Assembly: GCA_045636205.1 (NCBI GenBank)
Contig: JAZTXE010000005.1
Location: 1-39,290 of the forward strand
Source: JAZRUF01 sp045636205
GTDB taxonomy: Bacteria > Bacillota > Clostridia > Oscillospirales > JAAYXM01
Direction of reading: 5' to 3'
DNA length: 39,290 nt
The notes below the pieces were generated by a model. The model was given only the letters and a program-made list of their open reading frames with translations. It was not told the DNA's origin and made no database searches. A program made the position numbers and the translations under genes. Shown piece by piece: positions 1-7,763 of this stretch. Every line of letters begins with the position of its first letter. The first letter of the stretch is position 1.

Positions 1-1801
1 CCACAGTTGTCTTCCTAAGCCCGCTTGGCCTCCGACTTAAGCGATTATCGCTTATTACAATTTGGCTTTCCGTGTTAACACCGGCTTTGCGGAGTTTTTC
101 AATCAAAGCCCTGGAATTTGGGAGCTCAAACCATTTTTTCAAGCTTTCCGCCGTAGCTTCGCCTACATCGAAAATTGAAACAAGTTCTTCTTTTGATGCA
201 GCTTCAAGAGCGTCAAGCGTTTTAAAATGCTTTGCAAGCACTTTTGCCGCTTTCTGCCCGACATGACGGATACCTAACCCGAATATAAGGCGTGACAAAT
301 CGTTCCCACGGCTTTTGTCAATCGCATTAATCAGATTATCCGCTGACTTTTCGCCCATTCTCTCAATCTCCGCCACCTGTTCACGCTGCAGTGTATATAA
401 ATCCGCAGCATCGGATATAAGCTTTTGATTTATAAGAACTTCGACTATTGCAGGGCCCAGACCTTCAATATCCATTGCATCGCGCGAAGCAAAATGGATT
501 ACATTCCTTATAAGCTGTGCAGGGCAGGCAGAATTCGGGCAACGAACTGCCGCTTCGTCCTCATCACTGTAGACCGGCGCAGAGCATACCGGGCAAGCCT
601 CGGGCATATTAAACGGCACAGCAGATGCAGGACGTTTTTCCAAAACAACCCCGCAAATCTCCGGTATAATATCCCCTGCTTTCTGCACAATCACCGTATC
701 GCCTATCATTATATTCTTCTCACGTATAAAATCGCGGTTATGAAGCGTCGCTCGGCTTACGGTTACACCCGCTAAGTGAACCGGTTCAAGCACTGCGTTG
801 GGAGTAAGAACTCCCGTCCTTCCAACCTGAATGACTATATCCTTAAGCACAGTTTCCTTTTGCTCCGGCGGATATTTGTATGCCGCCGCCCATTTAGGAA
901 ATTTCGCGGTACGCCCAAGCCGTGCGCGTTCTGCAAAGTTATTAACCTTTACAACCGCACCGTCTATTTCAAACGGCAGCTCGCCTCGCAGCTCGCCTAA
1001 GCGTTTAATTTCCTCAAAAACATCTTCTATATTATAAAACGTATTATACTCAGGGCTTACTTTAAAGCCCAAACTCTTTAAGTAGCCAAGCGATTCGCCG
1101 TGATTTTCCTGCAAAACCCCGCCCTGCTGCAGTTGCAAATTAAATACGATTATATCAAGCTCACGTTCTGCGGCAACTTTAGGGTCAAGCTGACGAAGAG
1201 AGCCCGCCGCCGCGTTTCGGGGATTTTTAAGAAGTGGCTGCTCCTCAAGCTCGCGCTGTATATTTATCTTTTCAAAAACCTCGCGTGGCATGAAAACCTC
1301 GCCGCGGACAATAAGACGTTCAGGGGCATTTTTTATACTCAGCGGCATGCTTCTTATGGTTTTTATATTACTTGTTACTACCTCGCCGGTTACACCGTCT
1401 CCGCGCGTTACACCGCGAACCAATTTCCCGTTTTCATATTCTATAGCCACAGATAAACCGTCTATCTTAAGCTCTACAATATATTCGGGACTTTCTACAA
1501 CCTCACGCACACGCTCATCAAATGCTTGCAGCTCCTCATAAGAAAACACATCCTGAAGGCTATCCATAATTACCGGATGCGCATAACTTTCAAAAGCCTC
1601 AAGCGCGGCTCCGCCCACGCGTTGTGTTGGAGAATCTTCACTTATGAGCTCGGGATGTGCAGCTTCAAGCTCCTTTAATCTGCGCATTAGCATATCGTAT
1701 TCAAAATCTGAAATCGACGGGTTGTCATTAACATAGTAATTTATATTATGCCGATTAATTGTCTCACGAAGTTCATTTATTTCACGTCTTATATTATCCA
1801 T
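1..1801 (-). CDS. ligA: NAD-dependent DNA ligase LigA (3' end cut by window)
   Basis: Seals nicks in duplex DNA with NAD+ as cofactor, in replication and repair. I translated the minus strand from the ATG at 1801; the frame stays open for 600 residues to the window edge. Visible in order are the N-terminal Ia/adenylation region (YYVNDNPSISDFEYD), the adenylated-lysine motif LKIDG, the OB-fold region, a four-cysteine zinc site (CPVC then CPNSAC) and helix-hairpin-helix segments ending in FGLGIRHVGQKAA. The family is usually about 660-670 residues, so only the C-terminal BRCT domain is missing, off the left edge. A GGTGG lies 4 bases before the start. The gene diverges from yunB. Identity is secure from the motifs. 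Confidence 0.96.
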   Translation of the reverse strand, partial: MDNIRREINELRETINRHNINYYVNDNPSISDFEYDMLMRRLKELEAAHPELISEDSPTQRVGGAALEAFESYAHPVIMDSLQDVFSYEELQAFDERVREVVESPEYIVELKIDGLSVAIEYENGKLVRGVTRGDGVTGEVVTSNIKTIRSMPLSIKNAPERLIVRGEVFMPREVFEKINIQRELEEQPLLKNPRNAAAGSLRQLDPKVAAERELDIIVFNLQLQQGGVLQENHGESLGYLKSLGFKVSPEYNTFYNIEDVFEEIKRLGELRGELPFEIDGAVVKVNNFAERARLGRTAKFPKWAAAYKYPPEQKETVLKDIVIQVGRTGVLTPNAVLEPVHLAGVTVSRATLHNRDFIREKNIMIGDTVIVQKAGDIIPEICGVVLEKRPASAVPFNMPEACPVCSAPVYSDEDEAAVRCPNSACPAQLIRNVIHFASRDAMDIEGLGPAIVEVLINQKLISDAADLYTLQREQVAEIERMGEKSADNLINAIDKSRGNDLSRLIFGLGIRHVGQKAAKVLAKHFKTLDALEAASKEELVSIFDVGEATAESLKKWFELPNSRALIEKLRKAGVNTESQIVISDNRLSRRPSGLRKTTV

Positions 1802-1850
1802 ATTTCCACCGCTCTCTTCTACTTGTAAGTAAAATAAAATAGCTATACTT

Positions 1851-1856
1851 ATTATA
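1851..1856 (-). promoter_or_regulatory. Putative -10 box for ligA
   Basis: The minus strand reads TATAAT here, about 50 bases before the ligA start. No convincing -35 box lies 16-18 bases upstream, so the call rests on the -10 alone. Confidence 0.4.
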
Positions 1857-1902
1857 TCAAATTTAAAGCGTTCATAAAAGTGTTTAACTGAATTTTTTCA
1901 CA

Positions 1903-1932
1903 ATATGCGCTCCTTTTGCATAAACATATAAT
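1903..1932 (+). promoter_or_regulatory. Possible sigma-E-type sporulation promoter for yunB
   Basis: CATATAAT at 1925-1932 matches the sigma-E -10 consensus CATACAMT at 7 of 8 positions. ATATG at 1903-1907 could be the -35, although the 17-base gap is slightly long for this sigma factor. The call is helped by prior knowledge that yunB belongs to the sigma-E regulon in Bacillus subtilis. Confidence 0.4.
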
Positions 1933-1981
1933 ATTGATTTCAAATAAAGCCGCGTACAATTTACACTTAGAGGAGGGCAAG

Positions 1982-2698
1982 ATGATGCACAGCCATATTC
2001 GCAGAAAAATTTTAAAGACACGACCTAAAGCACGTCACAGGCAAAGCACTTCTCGCCCGCTTATAAAGCTTGCCATGCTTTTTATTATCACCATTATAGC
2101 TTTACTGTACATATTCCACTCGCGCTTTAAACCCGCAATACGCATATATGCAGAACATCAGGCGCAAAATGCAGTACACAAAATAATAAATTCGCAGATA
2201 GAAAACGCCCTGAGTTCCGGCGGCATATCATACCAAAGCTTTGTAAGCTTAGAAAAAGACAGCAACGGTCGTATATGCGCTATAACAACTGATATGGCTG
2301 CCATGAACACATTCAAAGCACAGGTTACGGATGCCATTTTAAAAGAAAATGCAGATATGCCTCCGTTTGAGTTAAAAATCCCGGCAGGAGTTCTTTTCGG
2401 AAACGAATACTTTGCCGGACACGGTCCGAATATCCCGGTAAAAATACTGCCGTTTTCATCCATAAAAACCTCATACTCAAACTCATTCACCTCTGCGGGG
2501 ATAAACCAAACCAGGCATCAGATAATGATGAATTTCACAGCGTCGGTAAATATGCTTTTTCCGGGTTTTAGAAATAACATGACGGTTACGACGGATATAT
2601 GCGTGGCAGAAACTGTAATTGTCGGTGCAACACCTCAGTTTTTCGCCGGATTTCAGGATAGCACAACTTTCCCAGATTACAGCTCAATATCCGATTAA
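1982..2698 (+). CDS. yunB: Sporulation protein YunB
   Basis: Membrane-anchored protein needed for normal sporulation in Bacillus; its biochemical role is not known to me. The protein (238 residues from this start) has a basic N-terminus with many Arg, Lys and His, one membrane helix near residues 28-43 (IKLAMLFIITIIALLYIF), then an extracytoplasmic domain with the typical YunB run FELKIPAGVLFGNEYFAGHGPNIPVKI (two conserved halves) and a late VNMLFPG. I chose the ATG at 1982 because AGGAGGG at 1971-1977 sits just upstream; the next codon, at 1985, is also ATG and equally possible. A longer frame from 1916 has no ribosome site. The gene shows that the organism forms spores. Confidence 0.9.
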   Translation: MMHSHIRRKILKTRPKARHRQSTSRPLIKLAMLFIITIIALLYIFHSRFKPAIRIYAEHQAQNAVHKIINSQIENALSSGGISYQSFVSLEKDSNGRICAITTDMAAMNTFKAQVTDAILKENADMPPFELKIPAGVLFGNEYFAGHGPNIPVKILPFSSIKTSYSNSFTSAGINQTRHQIMMNFTASVNMLFPGFRNNMTVTTDICVAETVIVGATPQFFAGFQDSTTFPDYSSISD

Positions 2699-2737
2699 AA
2701 AAAGAGGAAGTATCTTCGTTGGATACTCCCTCTTTTT
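2698..2737. terminator. Bidirectional rho-independent terminator between yunB and the SLH peptidase
   Basis: An A-run and GAGGAAGTATC pair with GATACTCCCTC and a T-run across a short TTCGTTG loop. Flanking A and T runs suit termination on both strands, and the two genes converge here. Confidence 0.85.
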
Positions 2738-2746
2738 GGCCATAGC

Positions 2747-5065
2747 CTATTGAGCACGTTTAAACAACGCTTTTATTATTCCTGCAACCGATTCCATTGT
2801 TCCTTCCGAGAACGGATTTTCAAGCTCGGCTCCCAAGGTAAGAGCTGCGAGCCCGAAACGAACATATCTTGATTCTATGATGCTCATATATTTCTCAAAC
2901 GCTTGGTCGAAATTCGTCTTTGAGACTTCCCAAATCTGAAGCGAAACCGCACTTGAAAGAGCGTATTCTATCATATAAAACGGAACCTCATAGATGTGCG
3001 TTGCATTGCTCCAGACCAATCCTTTCAGATACGCCTGATGCGCACTCGAAGAATATTCTCCGAAGTACTCTTCATCTATTTTTCTATAGAGCTTATTTCT
3101 TGCATCCGGAGTCATATTCGGGTTCTTATAAATCTCTGTCTGAAATTCATCGAGCATGCAACTGTCGATTATCTGGGCAAGGAAATTATAAATTACATAT
3201 TTTTCGGCATCTTTTGCATTATCTCCAAAAAATTCATCATATCTCTTTGAAAGCAACAGCTCCATCGCAGTTGATGCGGTTTCCGCTACATCCAACGGGA
3301 TATTATCCGTCGGATTCTTTCCGTACCAGCGGAAATTTTGGAACACGTGACCGAATTCATGAGAAAACGTGCTTACGTCCTCATAGCCGCCCTCACTGCG
3401 CATATACATAAACGGTGTTTCATATTGGTTGAAATACACGGTAAATGCCCCGGGCGATTTATTTTCTCTGTTCTCGGAATCTATCATATCATATTCGATG
3501 ATATACTCAATCGCCTGTCTTGTCTGCGGAGACAAGTCCCTCATAACGTCTTTGATTTTTCCGATATAGTCAGTGCTGCCACTGAGGAAAGACATATCCG
3601 GGAACTCGTAATCATTTTTCTCAATTTCCGGATAAATCATAGCATACTGAGCACGGCGAATATCATTATAAAGCGGCACTAAGTATTTTTTTACGTCGTC
3701 ACGGAATGCGCGGATATTATCTTCATAATATCCATATGCCACCTCATAGTAATTATTGCAATTGTAGTATTTGGCTATTTCTGTACGAACTTTAACAAGC
3801 TTATCAAAAATGTTATTTAATACAGATTCTTTCTGCACATAGTAATCAAGCCCCAACTCACGAAGCTCCGATTCCCCGGAATACACAGCCTGATAAAGAG
3901 AATACTTATTGCCTTTATATGATATTGACGGTGTATTGTACAACTCGCTAAACTCACTTACATATTCAGTTTCACGGTTAAATAAGTCCAGAATTTTCTG
4001 CTCCATAGGGGCAGACGGCGGGAGTAAGTTTTTAAATTCAATGCCGATTTTTTGGCAAACCGCATCTCTGTCCGGTGCAGCCTTAAGGGCATCGTACTGA
4101 GCTATATATATTTCCGTCAACACTTTTTGCGCTTGCGGTATTTTTGCATACTCAGCCTTGTACTCGGCATTTGTTACATCGCGCTTGACATTTATGCTCG
4201 CCATTGTTACAGCTGTATTAATTCCCAGCTGAAGCTTTGTAAGCTCACTGAAAATTTCCGCTTTGCGTTTTGTATCTGCTATCTTAAATTCTTCAACAAG
4301 AGCATCTTTTTGCGCAATAAAATCCGTTTTTGCAAGCGACGGATATGAAATGTCCGAAAACTTTACCGCCTTACGGTCAGGTGCAATTTCAAGAGCCGTA
4401 GACGATGCCGCCGCCATTATCTCAAAATACGCCCAGTGTGATGGTTTCAGGTCTGAAAACTTCTGTTTTTCGACCTGAATTTTAACCTCCATTCGCACTG
4501 CCTTATTTATCATTTTTACGGCTTCTGCGCGTGTGAGGTATGAGTTTGGTCTGAAAGTACCGTCACCGTATCCGCCTATGAACTTATTTTCAGAAAGTGC
4601 AGCTATACTGCCCTCAGCCCAGTGTCCACCAACATCCTTAAAAGCCTTGGTCTTCTTTCCTGCAACTTTAATTCCCATTGCACGTGCAACTATAGTTGCA
4701 AACTCAGCTCGGGTAAGTCCTTTATTTGGTTTAAAAACATTTCCTGCGTATCCGTTTATTATTCCGGCATCGCTGAGTGCGGAAATCGCACTATATCCCC
4801 AAAAGCTCTGCGGAACATCGGAAAAGCTTTTTCTGCCCTTCCCCGCCAATTCCAGATTGAGAACATAGTAGAGCATCTTGGCTCCTTGGGCACGTGTGAG
4901 TACACCGTCCGGACGAACCGTTCCGTCCTCAAATCCGTTTATATATTTAAAATAGTTACTGTCATTGTCCTGCCTGAAGCTAACGCCTAAAGCATTTGCG
5001 CCAAGAGGCATCAGCATTGAAAGAACCACCGCAAAAGCGGTTATCTTCCTTAAAATTGTTTTCAT
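2747..5065 (-). CDS. SLH-anchored M3-family metallopeptidase (oligoendopeptidase-like)
   Basis: Predicted secreted zinc peptidase held on the cell wall or S-layer. Residues 1-25 are a signal peptide (MKTILRKITAFAVVLSMLMP, then a cut near ANA). Three SLH repeats follow at about 38-195, each with the GYGDGTFRP/LTRAEAV pattern. From about 235 the protein is helical and M3-like, with the zinc motif HEFGH at residues 569-573 and a third ligand, probably E595, in VAETAST, the spacing expected for family M3. M3 oligopeptidases are usually cytosolic and about 600 residues long; here the catalytic part is about 540 residues behind SLH repeats. An AAGGAG lies just before the start. It sits 18 bases after the PerM-like gene and is probably co-transcribed. 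The substrate is unknown; peptide scavenging or surface-protein turnover are guesses. Confidence 0.88.
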   Translation of the reverse strand: MKTILRKITAFAVVLSMLMPLGANALGVSFRQDNDSNYFKYINGFEDGTVRPDGVLTRAQGAKMLYYVLNLELAGKGRKSFSDVPQSFWGYSAISALSDAGIINGYAGNVFKPNKGLTRAEFATIVARAMGIKVAGKKTKAFKDVGGHWAEGSIAALSENKFIGGYGDGTFRPNSYLTRAEAVKMINKAVRMEVKIQVEKQKFSDLKPSHWAYFEIMAAASSTALEIAPDRKAVKFSDISYPSLAKTDFIAQKDALVEEFKIADTKRKAEIFSELTKLQLGINTAVTMASINVKRDVTNAEYKAEYAKIPQAQKVLTEIYIAQYDALKAAPDRDAVCQKIGIEFKNLLPPSAPMEQKILDLFNRETEYVSEFSELYNTPSISYKGNKYSLYQAVYSGESELRELGLDYYVQKESVLNNIFDKLVKVRTEIAKYYNCNNYYEVAYGYYEDNIRAFRDDVKKYLVPLYNDIRRAQYAMIYPEIEKNDYEFPDMSFLSGSTDYIGKIKDVMRDLSPQTRQAIEYIIEYDMIDSENRENKSPGAFTVYFNQYETPFMYMRSEGGYEDVSTFSHEFGHVFQNFRWYGKNPTDNIPLDVAETASTAMELLLSKRYDEFFGDNAKDAEKYVIYNFLAQIIDSCMLDEFQTEIYKNPNMTPDARNKLYRKIDEEYFGEYSSSAHQAYLKGLVWSNATHIYEVPFYMIEYALSSAVSLQIWEVSKTNFDQAFEKYMSIIESRYVRFGLAALTLGAELENPFSEGTMESVAGIIKALFKRAQ

Positions 5066-5083
5066 CTTTTACTCCTTAAGGTA

Positions 5084-6331
5084 TTACTTTTTAATATTTT
5101 TCCTGTTCATCTTTTTTACATCTACCGGTAAAAGCGGATTATTTTCAGATGCATATGCATACGTTTCGGTTGCCATTTCCTTTTTACGCAAACGGCTTTC
5201 GCATGCCTCTTTAACGATTGCATATATAACCGCAAAGAGCGGTACTCCGATTATCATGCCTACAAAACCCATAAGTCCGCCAAACACAGTCACAGCAAAA
5301 ATCACCCAAAACGCGGACAAACCGGTTGACTCACCGAGTATTTTAGGTCCGATAATATTTCCGTCAATCTGCTGGAGAACAATTATAAATATTGTAAACC
5401 AAAGTGACTTTACAGGGTCAACAAACACCAGAAGAAGAATTGACGGGATTGCACCGATAAACGGTCCGAAATATGGTATAACATTTGTTACGCATACAAG
5501 CACGCTTATAAGAAGCGCGAACGGTATGTTGAGTATTGTCATTCCTACATAGCATATAACGCCTATGATGAGAGAATCGATTATCTTACCGATTATAAAT
5601 CCGCTGAACACAAAATTTGCAGTATTTGCAAGCCCAAGCATGCGTTCAACCGCACCGTTTGGCAAAAAGGCATATAAAAGCTTTTTAAGCTGGGCAAAGA
5701 ATGTTTCCTTTGATATCCATACATATACCGCAATGACAAAGCCTATAAAGACATTGACTACCGTTGAGGTTATTGAAATCGTTGTGCTTATGGTTGTATT
5801 TATAATTCCGCTAAACGAATCGGAAAGCATTCCCATAAAGCCACGGATGAGGTCTTCGATATAACTCATCATATTTTCGATTATCGGAAGGAATGTGTCA
5901 CTATTTTTAAAGTTTGAAATAAAGTTTACTATTATATCACGGACATTTGCGGCATACACTGTTATCTGAGATATAATATTTGCAACACTTATCGCGAGCT
6001 GCGGAATAATGAGTCCGATTAAAAAGCCAATTAAAAGCAGGCTTACAATCAACGTGCAGCACACACCTGCATACCTGCAAGCCTTGCGCGACATTTTTTT
6101 GCGGCTTATCCACGGAAAAACTTTTTTCTCAAACCAATTTAGGATAGGGTTGAATATATACGCAAAGGAAAAGCCGTAAACAAAAGGCACAAGCAAATTG
6201 AAAACAACCTGCAGTATATCTCTGAAATATAAAAAATTATTAAGAACCTGATACAGCAGTACCCCTATTACCAAAACAATGAGGGTATATGCGGCTATGG
6301 TTGTGTATTTCTTATTCCATTCTATTTTCAT
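5084..6331 (-). CDS. AI-2E/PerM-family transporter (YtvI/YdbI-like)
   Basis: A 415-residue polytopic membrane protein with about eight hydrophobic segments and the family's central amphipathic region. The late segment NVIPYFGPFIGAIPSILL and the following QIDGNIIGPKILGES are characteristic of the PerM/AI-2E exporter family, and the length is typical. Members have been linked to autoinducer-2 export, Na+/H+ exchange or sporulation (YtvI), so the substrate cannot be assigned here. AGAAAGGA precedes the ATG. The gene is first in a two-gene minus-strand unit with the SLH peptidase, behind a plausible promoter at 6376-6404. The C-terminus is basic and Lys-rich (KKMNRKNIKK). Confidence 0.88.
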   Translation of the reverse strand: MKIEWNKKYTTIAAYTLIVLVIGVLLYQVLNNFLYFRDILQVVFNLLVPFVYGFSFAYIFNPILNWFEKKVFPWISRKKMSRKACRYAGVCCTLIVSLLLIGFLIGLIIPQLAISVANIISQITVYAANVRDIIVNFISNFKNSDTFLPIIENMMSYIEDLIRGFMGMLSDSFSGIINTTISTTISITSTVVNVFIGFVIAVYVWISKETFFAQLKKLLYAFLPNGAVERMLGLANTANFVFSGFIIGKIIDSLIIGVICYVGMTILNIPFALLISVLVCVTNVIPYFGPFIGAIPSILLLVFVDPVKSLWFTIFIIVLQQIDGNIIGPKILGESTGLSAFWVIFAVTVFGGLMGFVGMIIGVPLFAVIYAIVKEACESRLRKKEMATETYAYASENNPLLPVDVKKMNRKNIKK

Positions 6332-6375
6332 AATCTATGTCCTTTCTCAAACCGTGATTAGACCAAATGCCGTTA

Positions 6376-6404
6376 ATATTAATAATACATCAATTTAAAG
6401 TCAA
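6376..6404 (-). promoter_or_regulatory. Putative sigma-A promoter for the permease/SLH-peptidase pair
   Basis: Minus-strand TTGACT (6404-6399), 17-base spacer, then TAATAT (6381-6376), about 45 bases before the start codon at 6331. The -10 is imperfect. Confidence 0.5.
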
Positions 6405-6517
6405 TTTCAATAAAATCATAAAATTAGTTATTTTAATGAAAAAATTTACAGCAGAAAGTTTTCTTTATGTAACGCTCGACAAAATTTTACCTCACCCCTT
6501 TTTTAATTTTTAATTTG

Positions 6518-6526
6518 TGGTATAAT
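6518..6526 (+). promoter_or_regulatory. Extended -10 promoter for the EIIC-like gene
   Basis: TGGTATAAT is a perfect extended -10 (TGnTATAAT). No good -35 is visible, which extended -10 promoters tolerate. It lies about 34 bases before the TTG start. Confidence 0.6.
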
Positions 6527-6559
6527 TATGTGCAACAACAATGGTTTGGAGGTATTATT

Positions 6560-7600
6560 TTGAAAAAGGTAAAAGAATTTTTAGCTCGAAAAAACATTGT
6601 ATTTTCAGTTAAGCGTTATTTTATTGATGCGCTCAGTTCAATGGCAATCGGCCTGTTTTCCACTTTGATTATAGGTCTTATAATCCAGACACTTGGAGAC
6701 CAGATTGCAAAACTCATGGGTGAAAACGCAGTTTCTGCGATGCTCGTGGAACTCGGTAACACAGCAAAAGGGCTTATGGGTGCAGGAATAGGTGTAGCCG
6801 TTTCTTACAGCCTTGGTGCACCTCCTCTTGTAATGTTCTCCGGCGCAATAACCGGTATGCTCGGCGCTCAGTTTGGCGGACCCGCAGGTGCATTTGTTGC
6901 AGCAGCTATCGGATGTGAGTTAGGTAAAGCAGTATCAAAAGAAACCAAGGTTGATATTATCGTAACTCCCGCAGTGGTTTTGATAGTTGGTATGCTTATT
7001 TCAAAAACGCTCGGACCGTGCGTAGACTGGCTCATGAAAGGTCTCGGTCAAATCATCATGCAGGCAACTGAACTGCAGCCCTTCTTTATGGGTATCATCG
7101 TATCGGTGATAATGGGTGTGGTTCTCACCGCTCCTATCTCCAGCGCTGCACTTGCGATAATGCTCAATTTAAGCGGTTTGGCAGCGGGCGCTGCAACCGT
7201 CGGTTGCTCAGCCCAGATGATCGGTTTTGCAGTAATAAGCTGGCGCGAGAACAAGCTTGGCGGTTTTATCGCTCAGGGTATCGGCACCTCTATGCTTCAG
7301 GTCCCCAACATCGTAAAAAACTTCTGGATTTTACTGCCGCCCACATTGGCATCCGCAGTTTTGGGTCCAGTCTCCACACTCGTGTTTAAAATGACAAATA
7401 ATCCCGCAGGTGCAGGTATGGGTACAAGCGGTCTTGTAGGTCAGATAAATACGTTTGTGGACATGGGATTTAATATGCCTACTCTGTTGACCGTTCTTCT
7501 CCTGCACTTTATTTTACCTGCTATTCTCTCCTATCTCTTCTATCTGCCGCTTAAGAAAATCGGCAAGATACGAGACGGAGACATGAAGCTTGATTTATAA
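6560..7600 (+). CDS. PTS EIIC_2-type (PfoR-like) membrane protein
   Basis: A Gly/Ala-rich polytopic protein of 346 residues with about ten hydrophobic segments and repeated small-residue motifs (GAGIGVAVSYSLGAPP, GAQFGGPAGAFVAAAIG, MGTSGLVGQINT). These are characteristic of the EIIC_2 family that includes PfoR, a membrane protein linked to perfringolysin regulation in Clostridium perfringens. No EIIA, EIIB or HPr partner is nearby, so sugar phosphotransfer is not shown. The start is a TTG: GGAGG at 6548-6552 lies 7 bases before it, while the earlier in-frame TTG at 6515 overlaps the -10 box and cannot be translated from that promoter. Family call firm, function open. Confidence 0.85.
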   Translation: MKKVKEFLARKNIVFSVKRYFIDALSSMAIGLFSTLIIGLIIQTLGDQIAKLMGENAVSAMLVELGNTAKGLMGAGIGVAVSYSLGAPPLVMFSGAITGMLGAQFGGPAGAFVAAAIGCELGKAVSKETKVDIIVTPAVVLIVGMLISKTLGPCVDWLMKGLGQIIMQATELQPFFMGIIVSVIMGVVLTAPISSAALAIMLNLSGLAAGAATVGCSAQMIGFAVISWRENKLGGFIAQGIGTSMLQVPNIVKNFWILLPPTLASAVLGPVSTLVFKMTNNPAGAGMGTSGLVGQINTFVDMGFNMPTLLTVLLLHFILPAILSYLFYLPLKKIGKIRDGDMKLDL

Positions 7601-7611
7601 TCGCTTTTTTC

Positions 7612-7650
7612 ATGCCGCTCAGTCATTTTTTAAGGCCGGGCGGCATTTTT
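7612..7650 (+). terminator. Rho-independent terminator after the EIIC-like gene
   Basis: ATGCCGCTC pairs with GGGCGGCAT (one G-U pair) and is followed by TTTTT. It separates the EIIC-like gene from the MacAB-type operon. Confidence 0.85.
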
Positions 7651-7682
7651 ATTGCCATGAGGCTATATATTTCATATATTCA

Positions 7683-7738
7683 GTGAAAATTCACTTTAAA
7701 TTCAAAAAAAATTCATATTAATCTGCTATTATATAATA
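7683..7738 (+). promoter_or_regulatory. Promoter region of the MacAB-type operon
   Basis: TATAAT lies at 7732-7737, followed by TGGAGG at the ribosome site and the ATG at 7764. The -35 is not clear. Upstream, the short dyad GTGAAAATTCAC (7683-7694) and nearby TTCA/TGAA words could be a regulator site, but the region is AT-rich and this may be chance. Confidence 0.45.
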
Positions 7739-7763
7739 GGAAAAATATATTGGAGGTTGTTAT

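Noticed and set aside
425..1456. Several plus-strand open frames of 116-118 codons over the ligA region
   Set aside because: They lie opposite ligA, whose translation shows all family motifs. The antisense frames have no ribosome sites and no recognisable domains.
4965..5552. Plus-strand frame of 195 codons opposite the PerM-like gene
   Set aside because: Composition is that of an antisense shadow of hydrophobic codons; it has no ribosome site, and the minus-strand gene is clearly real.
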